Of a stretch of 64,000 nt of DNA, positions 18,885-27,112 are shown one piece after another. Made by a program: the position numbers and the translations under genes. The notes beneath the pieces were generated by a model. It was not told the DNA's origin. It ran no database searches and saw nothing but the letters and a program-made list of their open reading frames with translations. Every line of letters begins with the position of its first letter. The stretch's first letter is position 1. This DNA comes from Bradyrhizobium sp. CCGB12 (GTDB taxonomy: Bacteria > Pseudomonadota > Alphaproteobacteria > Rhizobiales > Xanthobacteraceae), in the NCBI RefSeq assembly GCF_024199845.1, contig NZ_JANADO010000001.1, positions 186,001-250,000 of the forward strand. Reading direction: 5' to 3'.

Positions 18885-20828
18885 ATGTACAACGATTCTC
18901 TATTCAACGCTTTCGCTCGGTCGTTCGAGGCGAGAAGCCAGCACGACATGTCGATGGCGGAATATCTGGAATCGTGTCGAAGCGATCCCATGAAATACGC
19001 GAACGCGGCCGAACGACTGCTAGCTGCCATCGGTGACCCCCAGACGATCGACACGGCCAAGGATACCCGCCTTGGCCGTATTTTTTTGAATCGCACGATC
19101 CGCACCTACCCGGCCTTCGCCGGCTTCTACGGCATGGAAGAAACCATCGAGCGCATCGTCGGCTTCTTCCGTCACGCAGCTCAAGGTCTCGAAGAGCGCA
19201 AGCAGATCCTCTATCTGCTCGGCCCGGTCGGCGGCGGCAAATCCTCGCTCGCCGAGCGGCTGAAGTCGCTGATGGAAGTGCATCCGATCTACGTGCTGAA
19301 GGCCGGCGACGAACTCTCACCCGTGTTCGAGAGCCCGCTCAGCCTGTTCGATCCCGATCATCTCGGCCCGATGCTGGAAGAGAAGTACGGCATTCCGCGC
19401 CGCCGCCTCACCGGCCTGATGAGCCCGTGGTGCTACAAGCGGCTCGAAGCTTTCGGCGGCGATATTTCCCAGTTCCGGGTCGCAAAAATCCAGCCGTCGC
19501 GGCTACGCCAGATCGCGATCTCCAAGACCGAGCCGGGTGACGAGAACAACCAGGACATCTCCTCGCTGGTCGGCAAGGTCGACATCCGCAAGCTCGAGAC
19601 CTACGCGCAGAACGATCCCGACGCCTACAGCTATTCCGGCGGCCTCAATCGCGCCAACCAGGGCATTCTTGAATTCGTCGAGATGTTCAAGGCCCCGATC
19701 AAGATGCTGCATCCGCTGCTCACTGCGACGCAGGAAGGCAATTACATCGGCACCGAGAACATCGGCGCGATTCCCTTCACCGGCGTCATCCTGGCGCACT
19801 CCAACGAGGCCGAGTGGGCGAGCTTCAAGGCCAACAAGAACAACGAAGCCTTCATCGACCGCATCTGCGTGATCAAGGTGCCGTACTGCCTCAGGGTCAC
19901 CGAAGAGCAGAAGATCTACGAGAAGCTGATCCAGGGCTCCGAGCTCGCGGCCGCGCCTTGCGCCCCATCGACGCTGGAGACGCTGGCGCGGTTCTCGGTG
20001 ATGTCGCGCCTGCGCAAGCACGAGAACTCCACGCTGTTCGGCAAGATGCGGGTCTATGACGGCGAGAGCCTGAAGGAATCCGATCCGAAGGCGCGCAGCG
20101 TCCAGGAATATCGCGACGCCGCCGGCGTCGACGAGGGCATGGACGGCGTCTCTACCCGCTTCGCCTTCAAGATACTGGCTGCGACCTTCAACCACGATCC
20201 GCAGGAAGTCGCCGCCGACGCCGTGCATCTGATGTACGCGCTGGAGCAGTCGATCCGCAGGGAGCAACTGCCCGAGGAAGTCGAGAAGCGCTATCTCGAA
20301 TTCATCAAGGCGGAGCTGGCGCCGCGCTATGCCGAGTTCATCGGCAACGAGATCCAGAAGGCCTATCTGGAATCCTACTCGGATTACGGCCAGAACCTGT
20401 TCGACCGCTACGTCGACTATGCCGACGCCTGGATCGAGGATCAGGACTTCAAGGATCCCGACACCGGCCAGCTGCTCGATCGCGAGCTTTTGAACCAGGA
20501 ACTGACGAAAATCGAGAAGCCGGCGGGGATCGCCAACCCCAAGGACTTCCGCAACGAGGTCGTCAAATTCTCGTTACGCTCGCGGGCCCAGAACGGCGGC
20601 AAGAATCCGACCTGGACCTCCTACGAGAAGATTCGCGATGTGATCGAAAAGCGGATATTCTCCCAGGTCGAGGACCTGCTTCCGGTCATTTCCTTCGGGT
20701 CGAAGAAGGACGGCGAGACGGAGAAGAAGCACGGCGAGTTCGTCGCACGCATGGTGGAGCGCGGCTACACCGAGCGTCAGGTTCGCCGGCTCGTCGAATG
20801 GTACATGCGCGTAAAGCAGGCCGGTTGA
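18885..20828 (+). CDS. prkA: PrkA family serine protein kinase / AAA+ protein
   Basis: A 647-residue cytoplasmic protein of the PrkA (YeaG) family. The AAA+ domain has a Walker A motif, LLGPVGGGKSS (around residues 111-121), and the C-terminal half carries the PrkA kinase-like region. Homologues act in stress and stationary-phase responses; whether the activity is kinase or AAA protease-like is debated in the literature. First gene of prkA-yeaH-spoVR, with an EcfG-type promoter just upstream. Length matches the family. Confidence 0.94.
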   Translation: MYNDSLFNAFARSFEARSQHDMSMAEYLESCRSDPMKYANAAERLLAAIGDPQTIDTAKDTRLGRIFLNRTIRTYPAFAGFYGMEETIERIVGFFRHAAQGLEERKQILYLLGPVGGGKSSLAERLKSLMEVHPIYVLKAGDELSPVFESPLSLFDPDHLGPMLEEKYGIPRRRLTGLMSPWCYKRLEAFGGDISQFRVAKIQPSRLRQIAISKTEPGDENNQDISSLVGKVDIRKLETYAQNDPDAYSYSGGLNRANQGILEFVEMFKAPIKMLHPLLTATQEGNYIGTENIGAIPFTGVILAHSNEAEWASFKANKNNEAFIDRICVIKVPYCLRVTEEQKIYEKLIQGSELAAAPCAPSTLETLARFSVMSRLRKHENSTLFGKMRVYDGESLKESDPKARSVQEYRDAAGVDEGMDGVSTRFAFKILAATFNHDPQEVAADAVHLMYALEQSIRREQLPEEVEKRYLEFIKAELAPRYAEFIGNEIQKAYLESYSDYGQNLFDRYVDYADAWIEDQDFKDPDTGQLLDRELLNQELTKIEKPAGIANPKDFRNEVVKFSLRSRAQNGGKNPTWTSYEKIRDVIEKRIFSQVEDLLPVISFGSKKDGETEKKHGEFVARMVERGYTERQVRRLVEWYMRVKQAG

Positions 20829-20841
20829 GGCGGATGGGAAA

Positions 20842-22125
20842 GTGGCCATTCACATTATTGACAGGCGCCTGAATCCAGGCGGCAAGAGTCTTGAGAACCG
20901 GCAGCGGTTCTTGCGTCGGGCCAAATCCCTGGTGCAGGGCGCCGTCAAGAAGACCTCGCAGGAACGCGACATCAAGGACGTCCTGGAGGGTGGTGAGGTC
21001 ACGATCCCGCTCGACGGCATGCACGAGCCGCGCTTCCGCCGCGAAGGCGGCACGCGCGACATGGTGTTGCCCGGAAACAAGAAGTTCATCGAGGGCGACT
21101 ACCTCCAGCGGTCCGGCCAGGGCAGCGCCAAGGATTCCGGCCCGGGCGAGGGCGACAGCGAGGACGCCTTCCGCTTCGTGCTGAGCCGTGACGAGTTCGT
21201 CGACCTCTTCCTGGATGACCTCGAGCTGCCCGATCTTGCCAAGCGCAAGATCGCGCAGACCGAGAGCGAGGGCATCCAACGCGCCGGCTACACCACCTCG
21301 GGCTCGCCCGCCAACATCTCGGTGAGCCGGACGGTGCAGCTCGCACTCGCCCGCCGCATCGCGCTCCGCCGTCCCCGCAAGAGCGAGATCGAGGAGCTCG
21401 AGGCCGAGATCGCCGCGTGCACCGACGAGGATGTTCGCATCGAGCTGCTGGACAAGCTCGCGAAGCTCAAGGCGAAGTCCAAACGCATTCCCTTCATCGA
21501 CCCGCTCGATATCCGCTACCGCCGCTACGAGAAGGTGCCGCGGCCCGTGGCGCAAGCCGTGATGTTCTGTCTGATGGACGTCTCCGGTTCGATGTCCGAG
21601 CACATGAAGGATCTGGCCAAGCGCTTCTACATGCTGCTCTATGTGTTCCTGAAGCGGCGCTACAAGCATGTCGAGATCGTCTTCATCCGCCACACCGACC
21701 GCGCCGAGGAGGTGGACGAGCAGACCTTCTTCTACGGTCCGGCCTCGGGCGGCACGCTGGTCTCCAGCGCGCTCCAGGCGATGCATGAGATCGTGCGCGA
21801 GCGCTTCAATCCCTCGGACTGGAACATCTACGCTGCGCAAGCCTCGGACGGTGACAATTCCTATTCCGACGGCGAGCTCACCGGCATGCTGCTGACCGAC
21901 AAGATCCTGCCGGTCTGCCAGTTCTTTGCCTACCTCGAGGTCGGCGAATCCGGCGGCAGCGCCTTCGATCTCTCCGATTCCTCGCTCTGGACCCTTTACG
22001 ACCGCCTGCGCAACAACGGCGCACCGCTCTCGATGCGCAAGGTCTCGGAGCGCAGCGAGATCTTCCCGGTGTTCCACGACCTGTTCCAGCGCCGCCAAAC
22101 TACTCAGGAGAAGGCCGCTCCATGA
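20842..22125 (+). CDS. yeaH: DUF444 / YeaH family protein with von Willebrand A-like domain
   Basis: A 427-residue protein of the YeaH/YhbH (DUF444) family. The C-terminal half contains a MIDAS-like metal site, CLMDVSGSMSEHMKD, followed by HTDRAEEVDEQTFFY and PASGGTLVSSAL, as in von Willebrand A domains. Its biochemical role is not established, but it is almost always encoded between prkA and spoVR and probably works with PrkA. Starts with GTG 13 bp after prkA and overlaps spoVR by ATGA. Confidence 0.92.
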   Translation: MAIHIIDRRLNPGGKSLENRQRFLRRAKSLVQGAVKKTSQERDIKDVLEGGEVTIPLDGMHEPRFRREGGTRDMVLPGNKKFIEGDYLQRSGQGSAKDSGPGEGDSEDAFRFVLSRDEFVDLFLDDLELPDLAKRKIAQTESEGIQRAGYTTSGSPANISVSRTVQLALARRIALRRPRKSEIEELEAEIAACTDEDVRIELLDKLAKLKAKSKRIPFIDPLDIRYRRYEKVPRPVAQAVMFCLMDVSGSMSEHMKDLAKRFYMLLYVFLKRRYKHVEIVFIRHTDRAEEVDEQTFFYGPASGGTLVSSALQAMHEIVRERFNPSDWNIYAAQASDGDNSYSDGELTGMLLTDKILPVCQFFAYLEVGESGGSAFDLSDSSLWTLYDRLRNNGAPLSMRKVSERSEIFPVFHDLFQRRQTTQEKAAP

Positions 22126-23657
22126 CGGAACGCTTGTTCGAAGGCGCGGATTGGGATTTCCGCACCTTGCAGCGCATCACCGACGCCTGCGAGGAGGTGG
22201 CGCTGAAGGATCTCGGCCTCGACGTCTATCCGAACCAGATCGAGGTGATCACCGCCGAGCAGATGCTGGATGCGTACTCGTCGGTCGGCATGCCCTTGTT
22301 CTACAAGCACTGGTCGTTCGGCAAGCATTTTGCGTTTCACGAGGCGTCCTATCGCAAGGGCCTGATGGGCCTCGCCTATGAGATCGTGATCAACTCCTCG
22401 CCCTGCATCTCCTACCTCATGGAGGAGAACACGGCGACGATGCAGACGCTGGTGATCGCGCACGCCGCCTTCGGCCACAACCACTTCTTCAAGAACAACT
22501 ATCTGTTCAAGCAGTGGACTGACGCCGAGGGCATCCTGGATTATCTCGACTTCGCCAAGAACTATGTCGCGACCTGCGAGGAGCGCTACGGCCGCGTCGA
22601 GGTCGAACGCACGCTCGATGCCGCGCATGCGCTGATGTCACACGGCATCGACCGCTATCCCGGCAAGAAGAAGCTCGATCTGCGCGCCGAGGAGAAGCGG
22701 GCAGGGCGCCGCCGCCAGCATGAGGAAGAGGTCTTCAACGATCTCTGGCGCACCGTGCCGAAGGGCGCCGCCAAGAGCCGGTCCGCGCTCAGCATCGAGC
22801 GCCGCCGCAAATTGCTCGGCCTGCCGCAGGAGAACTTGCTCTACTTCCTGGAGAAGAGCGCGCCGCGGCTGGCGCCGTGGCAGCGGGAGCTTTTGCGCAT
22901 CGTCCGCCACATCGCGCAATATTTCTATCCGCAGAGCCAGACCAAGGTGATGAACGAGGGGACGGCGACCTACGTCCACTATCGCATCATGACCGAGCTG
23001 CATCAGCAGGGCCGCATCACCGACGGCAACTTCCTCGAATTCCTGGGATCGCACACCAACGTGGTGTTCCAGCCTGAATTCGACGATCAGCGCTTCTCCG
23101 GCTTCAATCCCTATGCGCTCGGCTTTGCCGTGATGCAGGACATCGAGCGCATCGTCACCAGGCCGGAAGACGAGGACCGCGAATGGTTCCCCGATATCGC
23201 CGGGAAGAACGACGTGATGGGCGTGCTGCGCGATGTCTGGGCCAATTACCGCGACGAGAGTTTTATCGGCCAGTTCTTAAGTCCGAAGCTGATGCGGCAG
23301 TTCCGCATGTTTCATCTGCACGACGATCCCGAGGAGCGTGCCGGCATCCGGGTCGATGCTATCCACGACGAGCGCGGCTTCCGCCGCGTGCGGCGCGAAT
23401 TGGCGCGGCAGCACGATGTCGGCTACATCGACGCCAATATCGAGGTGGTCGATGTCGATCTCTCCGGCGACCGCCGGCTGATCCTGCATCACCACGTCAT
23501 CAAGGGCTCGCAGCTGAACGAGACCGATGCCAAGCGCGTGCTTCAGCATCTAGCCGATCTCTGGACCTACGACGTCTCGCTGATCGAGGTCGATGCCAAT
23601 GACAAGGTCCTGCGCGAATATGTCGTGAGCCCGCGCCCGATCCCGGCGGCGGCCTGA
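22122..23657 (+). CDS. spoVR: SpoVR/YcgB family protein
   Basis: A 511-residue soluble protein of the SpoVR (YcgB) family. Family motifs include YKHWSFGKHF, AHAAFGHNHFFKNNYLF and NEGTATYVHYRIMTEL. In Bacillus SpoVR affects spore cortex formation; in Gram-negatives the function is unknown but it is part of the conserved prkA-yeaH-spoVR stress cluster. Its ATG overlaps the yeaH stop by four bases. Confidence 0.94.
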   Translation: MTERLFEGADWDFRTLQRITDACEEVALKDLGLDVYPNQIEVITAEQMLDAYSSVGMPLFYKHWSFGKHFAFHEASYRKGLMGLAYEIVINSSPCISYLMEENTATMQTLVIAHAAFGHNHFFKNNYLFKQWTDAEGILDYLDFAKNYVATCEERYGRVEVERTLDAAHALMSHGIDRYPGKKKLDLRAEEKRAGRRRQHEEEVFNDLWRTVPKGAAKSRSALSIERRRKLLGLPQENLLYFLEKSAPRLAPWQRELLRIVRHIAQYFYPQSQTKVMNEGTATYVHYRIMTELHQQGRITDGNFLEFLGSHTNVVFQPEFDDQRFSGFNPYALGFAVMQDIERIVTRPEDEDREWFPDIAGKNDVMGVLRDVWANYRDESFIGQFLSPKLMRQFRMFHLHDDPEERAGIRVDAIHDERGFRRVRRELARQHDVGYIDANIEVVDVDLSGDRRLILHHHVIKGSQLNETDAKRVLQHLADLWTYDVSLIEVDANDKVLREYVVSPRPIPAAA

Positions 23658-23712
23658 GGGGGGCCGTTAGCTGCTGGATCTAGCGTTTTGAGCACTGCGA
23701 GCGAGATGGGCT

Positions 23713-23855
23713 CCCTCCCCCGCTTGCGGGGGAGGGCTGGGGAGAGGGTATCTCCGCAGTGGAACTCCCCAAGAGGAGAGAACCCTCACCCGGCGCGCGG
23801 GACGATGCTTCGCATCGCCCGGGACGCGCCGACCTCTCCCGCAAGCGGGAGAGGT
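23713..23855 (+). repeat. palindromic intergenic repeat (copy 1, plus orientation)
   Basis: A mosaic of hairpins: CCCTCCCCCGCTTGCGGGG at the left end, GAACCCTCACCCGGCG in the middle, and CTCTCCCGCAAGCGGGAGAG at the right. A closely related copy lies inverted at 25471-25590. Such elements are common between genes in Bradyrhizobium-type genomes. It lies downstream of spoVR and of the convergent DUF1801-type gene. Confidence 0.8.
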
Positions 23856-23904
23856 TGCAGCCTCCCCGCGGCTGCTCAATCCATCAAACGTGGAGCTATG
23901 TGCC

Positions 23905-24348
23905 CTACGCCGACCGCTTCTTCGCCGGCTTCTTCTTGGCCGCATTCAGCTCGACCGCCGCACGGATCAGCGCCTTCAACGCCTTCTCGTCGATTGTCTC
24001 GCCCTCGCGAATATCGATCGCGCGCCGCACATTTCCCTCAAGGCTGGAATTGAAGAGACCGGCCGGATCCTCCAGCGCTGCGCCCTTGGCAAAAGTCATC
24101 TTCACCACGGCCTTGTAGGTCTCGCCGGTGCAGATGATGCCGTCGTGCTCCCACACCGGAACGCCGCGCCATTTCCATTCCTCGACGACGTCAGGATCGG
24201 CCTCCTTGATCAAGCCGCGGATCCGCGCCAGCATCGCGCCGCGCCAGTCGCCGAGCTCCTTGATCCTGCCGTCGATCTGCCGGGAGGGGGAGGCCCCATC
24301 CGCTTGCTTCGCGCCAGCCTTCTTCACCGTCACAGCCGTCTTCATCAT
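23905..24348 (-). CDS. DUF1801 (YdhG-like) domain protein
   Basis: A 147-residue cytoplasmic protein with the DUF1801 pattern: helical N-terminus, then DVVEEWKWRGVPVWEHDGIICTG and a strand rich in KMTFAKGAALEDP. The C-terminal tail is Lys/Ala rich (KKKPAKKR). Proteins of this fold are often encoded next to ArsR/SRPBCC pairs, as here; function is unknown. The ATG at 24348 was preferred because the longer frame overlaps the upstream gene; GGGGCGAG lies just before it. Last gene of the ArsR operon. Confidence 0.8.
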   Translation of the reverse strand: MMKTAVTVKKAGAKQADGASPSRQIDGRIKELGDWRGAMLARIRGLIKEADPDVVEEWKWRGVPVWEHDGIICTGETYKAVVKMTFAKGAALEDPAGLFNSSLEGNVRRAIDIREGETIDEKALKALIRAAVELNAAKKKPAKKRSA

Positions 24349-24358
24349 CTCGCCCCAT

Positions 24359-24562
24359 TCACGCGTTGCTGCGGCTGACATAAGGCAGCGCGAACAGATA
24401 GATCCCGGTCGCGAGCAAAGGAATGAGTGGGACGAGCGCCAGGAAGCCGATCCACACGGCCGGGACCTGCATGATCATCGCCACGATGTTGGCGATGACC
24501 GCGAGCGTGAAAGCCATCGACAGCCAGCGATGAATCTGCCGAATCCACATCTGCGTGCTCAT
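24359..24562 (-). CDS. small two-helix membrane protein
   Basis: A 67-residue protein with a short charged N-terminus (MSTQMWIRQIHRWLS) and two hydrophobic segments, about residues 15-33 and 37-58, ending in a polar tail. Probably an inner-membrane protein. A perfect AAGGAGGT Shine-Dalgarno precedes the ATG, which supports it as a real gene. It lies between the SRPBCC and DUF1801-type genes in the ArsR operon. Function unknown. Confidence 0.75.
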   Translation of the reverse strand: MSTQMWIRQIHRWLSMAFTLAVIANIVAMIMQVPAVWIGFLALVPLIPLLATGIYLFALPYVSRSNA

Positions 24563-24603
24563 TGGGACCTCCTTGAAAATGATCGGAATGGACGGCGGTG
24601 GAG

Positions 24604-25035
24604 CTAGCTTGCACGCGCCAGCACTTCGTCCAGCCTGGCGAAGAACTGCTTCCAGCCGGCATGCGCGCCGCCAAAGGCCTGCTTCTGCGTCGGGCTGAAG
24701 CCCGCCTGCTCGACGCGTAGATGCGTGCCCGCACCTGTCGGCGTCAGCGTGAAGGTCACGACGCTCTTCAGGTCGAACGCCGCATCCTCATGCGAGAAAT
24801 TCCAGGTGTAGGCGAGACTCTTCTGCGGCTCGATGGCGAGCACCTCGCAGTCCAGCACGCCGCCCCATTCGCCGCGCAGGTTGAACTTGTGGCCGACGGT
24901 CGGCTTGAAATCGTTCTTCATCAGCCATTCCTCGATCAGATGCGGCTGCGTCAGCGCGCGCCAGATCCGCTCCGCCGGAAAGGCAAATTCGCGCTCAATC
25001 ACGACGGAGCGTGTCTCGCTTGAGGTTTCAGTCAT
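24604..25035 (-). CDS. SRPBCC (AHSA1-like) domain protein
   Basis: A 143-residue START-like hydrophobic-pocket protein of the AHSA1 subgroup: REFAFPAERIWRALTQPHLIEEWL at the N-terminus, a central LAYTWNFS, and a C-terminal helix GGAHAGWKQFFARLDEVL. The ligand is unknown. It overlaps the ArsR gene by four bases (ATGA), a very common ArsR-SRPBCC pairing in Proteobacteria. Confidence 0.88.
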   Translation of the reverse strand: MTETSSETRSVVIEREFAFPAERIWRALTQPHLIEEWLMKNDFKPTVGHKFNLRGEWGGVLDCEVLAIEPQKSLAYTWNFSHEDAAFDLKSVVTFTLTPTGAGTHLRVEQAGFSPTQKQAFGGAHAGWKQFFARLDEVLARAS

Positions 25036-25355
25036 TGGTCCATCCTCTTCAAGAGATCGTCGAGCGCATCGAGCCGTCTCTGCCAGAAGTCGGCCATCTG
25101 GCTGGTCCAGTCGATCAGCGGATTGAGCGCGCCCGGCTGGGCGCTGTAATGGGTCTGTCGTCCCTCATGCCGGTCGCGCACGAGGCCGGCCTGCTTCAGG
25201 GCGCCGAGATGTTTCGAGACCGCCGGCTGGGAAACGCCCGACAGTGCCGTCAGTGCCCCGACCGTCTGCTCGCCCTCGCGGCACAGCCGCTCGAAGATCG
25301 CCCGCCGGGTGGGGTCGGCGAGCGTCCTGAACAGGAGGTCGGTTGCGGCAGACAT
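25032..25355 (-). CDS. ArsR family transcriptional regulator
   Basis: A 107-residue winged-helix repressor. The recognition helix is in SGVSQPAVSKHLGALKQAGL, preceded by LADPTRRAIFERL. There are no paired cysteines of the metal-sensing type (only one Cys, in RLCREG), so it is more likely a non-metal ArsR of the kind that accompanies SRPBCC proteins. Two palindromes directly upstream are probable autoregulatory operators. First gene of a four-gene operon. Confidence 0.9.
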   Translation of the reverse strand: MSAATDLLFRTLADPTRRAIFERLCREGEQTVGALTALSGVSQPAVSKHLGALKQAGLVRDRHEGRQTHYSAQPGALNPLIDWTSQMADFWQRRLDALDDLLKRMDQ

Positions 25356-25362
25356 GCAAGAT

Positions 25363-25407
25363 CCATAACCTATAAGTTATGGATTGACTCATAACCGCAG
25401 GGTTATG
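25363..25407. promoter_or_regulatory. paired ATAAC/GTTAT operators of the ArsR gene
   Basis: Two inverted repeats lie 8-52 bp upstream of the ArsR start: CCATAAC-N6-GTTATGG (25363-25382) and CATAACC-N4-GGTTATG (25390-25407). They share the ATAAC/GTTAT core and together would cover the promoter, as expected for autorepression by the encoded dimeric regulator. Confidence 0.7.
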
Positions 25408-25470
25408 GATAAGTCAAGCGCGATTGAGATTTCCGGTTTGTGAAGCGAGAGGCATCCGCGGGCTCCTCTT

Positions 25471-25590
25471 ACCTCTCCCGCTTGCGGGAGAGGTCGGCGC
25501 GAAGCGCCGGGTGAGGGTTCTTTCCTCTTGGGGATTGTCCCACCGCGGAGACACCCTCTCCCCAGCCCTCCCCCGCAAGCGGGGGAGGGG
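25471..25590 (-). repeat. palindromic intergenic repeat (copy 2, inverted)
   Basis: The reverse complement of the element at 23713-23855, with the same order of hairpins, a slightly shorter middle and several substitutions. The two copies bracket the ArsR-SRPBCC-membrane protein-DUF1801 operon in inverted orientation. Confidence 0.8.
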
Positions 25591-25621
25591 GCGCACCTGT
25601 TTCGCGACAACCGAAGTCGCC

Positions 25622-26072
25622 CTACGGCCGCAAATACAGGTAACCCTGCGCCTGAAGCTCAGCCAGGCGGACCACGCCGCCTTTCTCCGCGCTGACGAAG
25701 CCCGGCAGCAGCTCCCGCAGCGTGACGTTCTGCGCCTTCATCGTGTTGCCGCAGGCCGCGAGCTCGACGCCGTCCTTGGAGAAATCGCCGACGCGCTTGC
25801 TGACATCGGGGTTGGCCTGCGCCGCGTGAAACGCCTTCAGCGCCCGGCCCGTGGATCACCAGCGCGATCGTGACATGGTCGGGGCCACCGACACCGTCGA
25901 TGTGGTTCTGGATGCTGCCGAGCACGAAATTGACCTTCTCGGCGTCGCTGAGGTGGTAGACCACCTTGAGCTTGTTGCCCGGGCCGGCCTCGGTCGCGGC
26001 TTGTGCACGCGAGGCGCCAAACGCTGCGCCCAAGGCCGAAACGGCGCTCCACAAGATGTTCCTGCGGTTCAT
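25622..26072 (-). pseudogene. DsrE family protein, frameshifted
   Basis: Begins as a secreted DsrE/DsrF-like protein: a signal peptide with twin arginines (MNRRNILWSAVSALG, cleavage after RAQA), then KLKVVYHLSDAEKVNFVLGS and TIALVIHGP. After HGP the frame shifts through one extra base in a G/C run at about 25843-25850. The next frame restores the expected sequence (LKAFHAAQANPDVSKRVGDF, ELAACGNTMKAQ, ending GYLYLRP at 25622). So the gene is complete apart from a single-base insertion. Either a recent pseudogene or a sequencing error. Confidence 0.75.
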
Positions 26073-26169
26073 GGCGATCTCCCTCAAAGCATGATCCGGA
26101 GACGTGCGAAGCGGTTTTCCGGAAAGATCATGCGTAAACAACGACTGGCCGCAAATCGCCGGCCACATA

Positions 26170-26790
26170 TCATTTGTGGCGGAGCGCGGCGAGTTCCTTG
26201 CGGTCGGTCACGAGCGAGGCGCATTCGCTGGTGTCGGTGCGGTCAAGGCGGAAAATCTTGTCATCGGCGCCGGCCACAAGCGAGCGTTCGGCATCGTCGT
26301 CCGGCTTGTTGTTCTGCCAGACCCTGACACGTTCGAGCCGCACGATCGCCGACTTGTCGTCCTTGGAGAGCGCAACGCCGATGCCGCCGCCCTCGCAGTC
26401 GACGCCGCAGCCGAGACGCACCTCGTTGCCGCTTTTGGTGAACACGGCGTGGTTACACGAGCCGCTGGAGTCGAAATCGCCGCTGCGATGACGGTACCTG
26501 AAGCCGAGGCGGAAGGAGTTGTGGAGCTCCTTGTCCTCCTTGTCGACTTCCGCGGAGATCAGCAGCTTCATCGAGGCGACCTTCTGCTTCGGGTGCCGCG
26601 CCAGATGGTCGGCATCGTAGCGGCGGACGAAGCAGGCATAGGCCTTGTTGCCGGGCGCGCCTGCATACATGCGCGCATTGAAGGTCTCGCCCTCGGCCTT
26701 GCTGGCCTCGCGAAGGTCATCGCCTTCCTCGGCCCGGGCGAGGCTGGTCAGCGCCGCCAGAGTGAGGACAGCAAGGATGGGGAGCTTCAT
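26170..26790 (-). CDS. secreted protein of unknown function
   Basis: A 206-residue protein with a clear signal peptide (MKLPILAVLTLAALTSLARA). The mature part contains several cysteines (ACFVRRY, SGSCNHAVF, LGCGVDCEGGGIGV), likely forming disulfides in the periplasm, and ends in a Lys/Arg-rich segment. No family was recognised. The ATG at 26790 was chosen for the signal peptide; an upstream in-frame extension looks non-coding. Confidence 0.65.
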   Translation of the reverse strand: MKLPILAVLTLAALTSLARAEEGDDLREASKAEGETFNARMYAGAPGNKAYACFVRRYDADHLARHPKQKVASMKLLISAEVDKEDKELHNSFRLGFRYRHRSGDFDSSGSCNHAVFTKSGNEVRLGCGVDCEGGGIGVALSKDDKSAIVRLERVRVWQNNKPDDDAERSLVAGADDKIFRLDRTDTSECASLVTDRKELAALRHK

Positions 26791-27052
26791 GACGGCCTCG
26801 AGCGCGTGAAAACTGCACCGCAGCAGGACAGAGCTGCTGTCTGTTAGACGCAGGCGAGGTGCCCCGCGTTCAACCATCGCAAGTGCCCGTGCGGCCATCG
26901 CGGTGCGGACTTGGGCCAGTGGCCTCACGCCGAGCCTTAGTCACGGATGGGAGGAAGAAGGTTCAAGTAATCGCGAGGCTTGATTCCGCGGAACTCGGTG
27001 GCGGCGATCGCTGCGACTTTGTCTCGGTTCGTCAATGTGATAGCCTTCACAG

Positions 27053-27107
27053 ACGACTGCCTTTGGCAGTCGTAAGCTGGGACTGCCTTGTCAGTTTGTG
27101 GAGTCCC
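27053..27107 (+). promoter_or_regulatory. two hairpins in the leader of the cyclase gene
   Basis: A perfect stem ACGACTGCC-TTT-GGCAGTCGT (27053-27073) is followed by GGGACT (27079-27084) pairing with AGTCCC (27102-27107). The second stem includes part of the GGAG Shine-Dalgarno (27100-27103) of the cyclase start at 27113, so it could mask the ribosome binding site. No known riboswitch class was recognised. Confidence 0.45.
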
Positions 27108-27112
27108 CTGCA

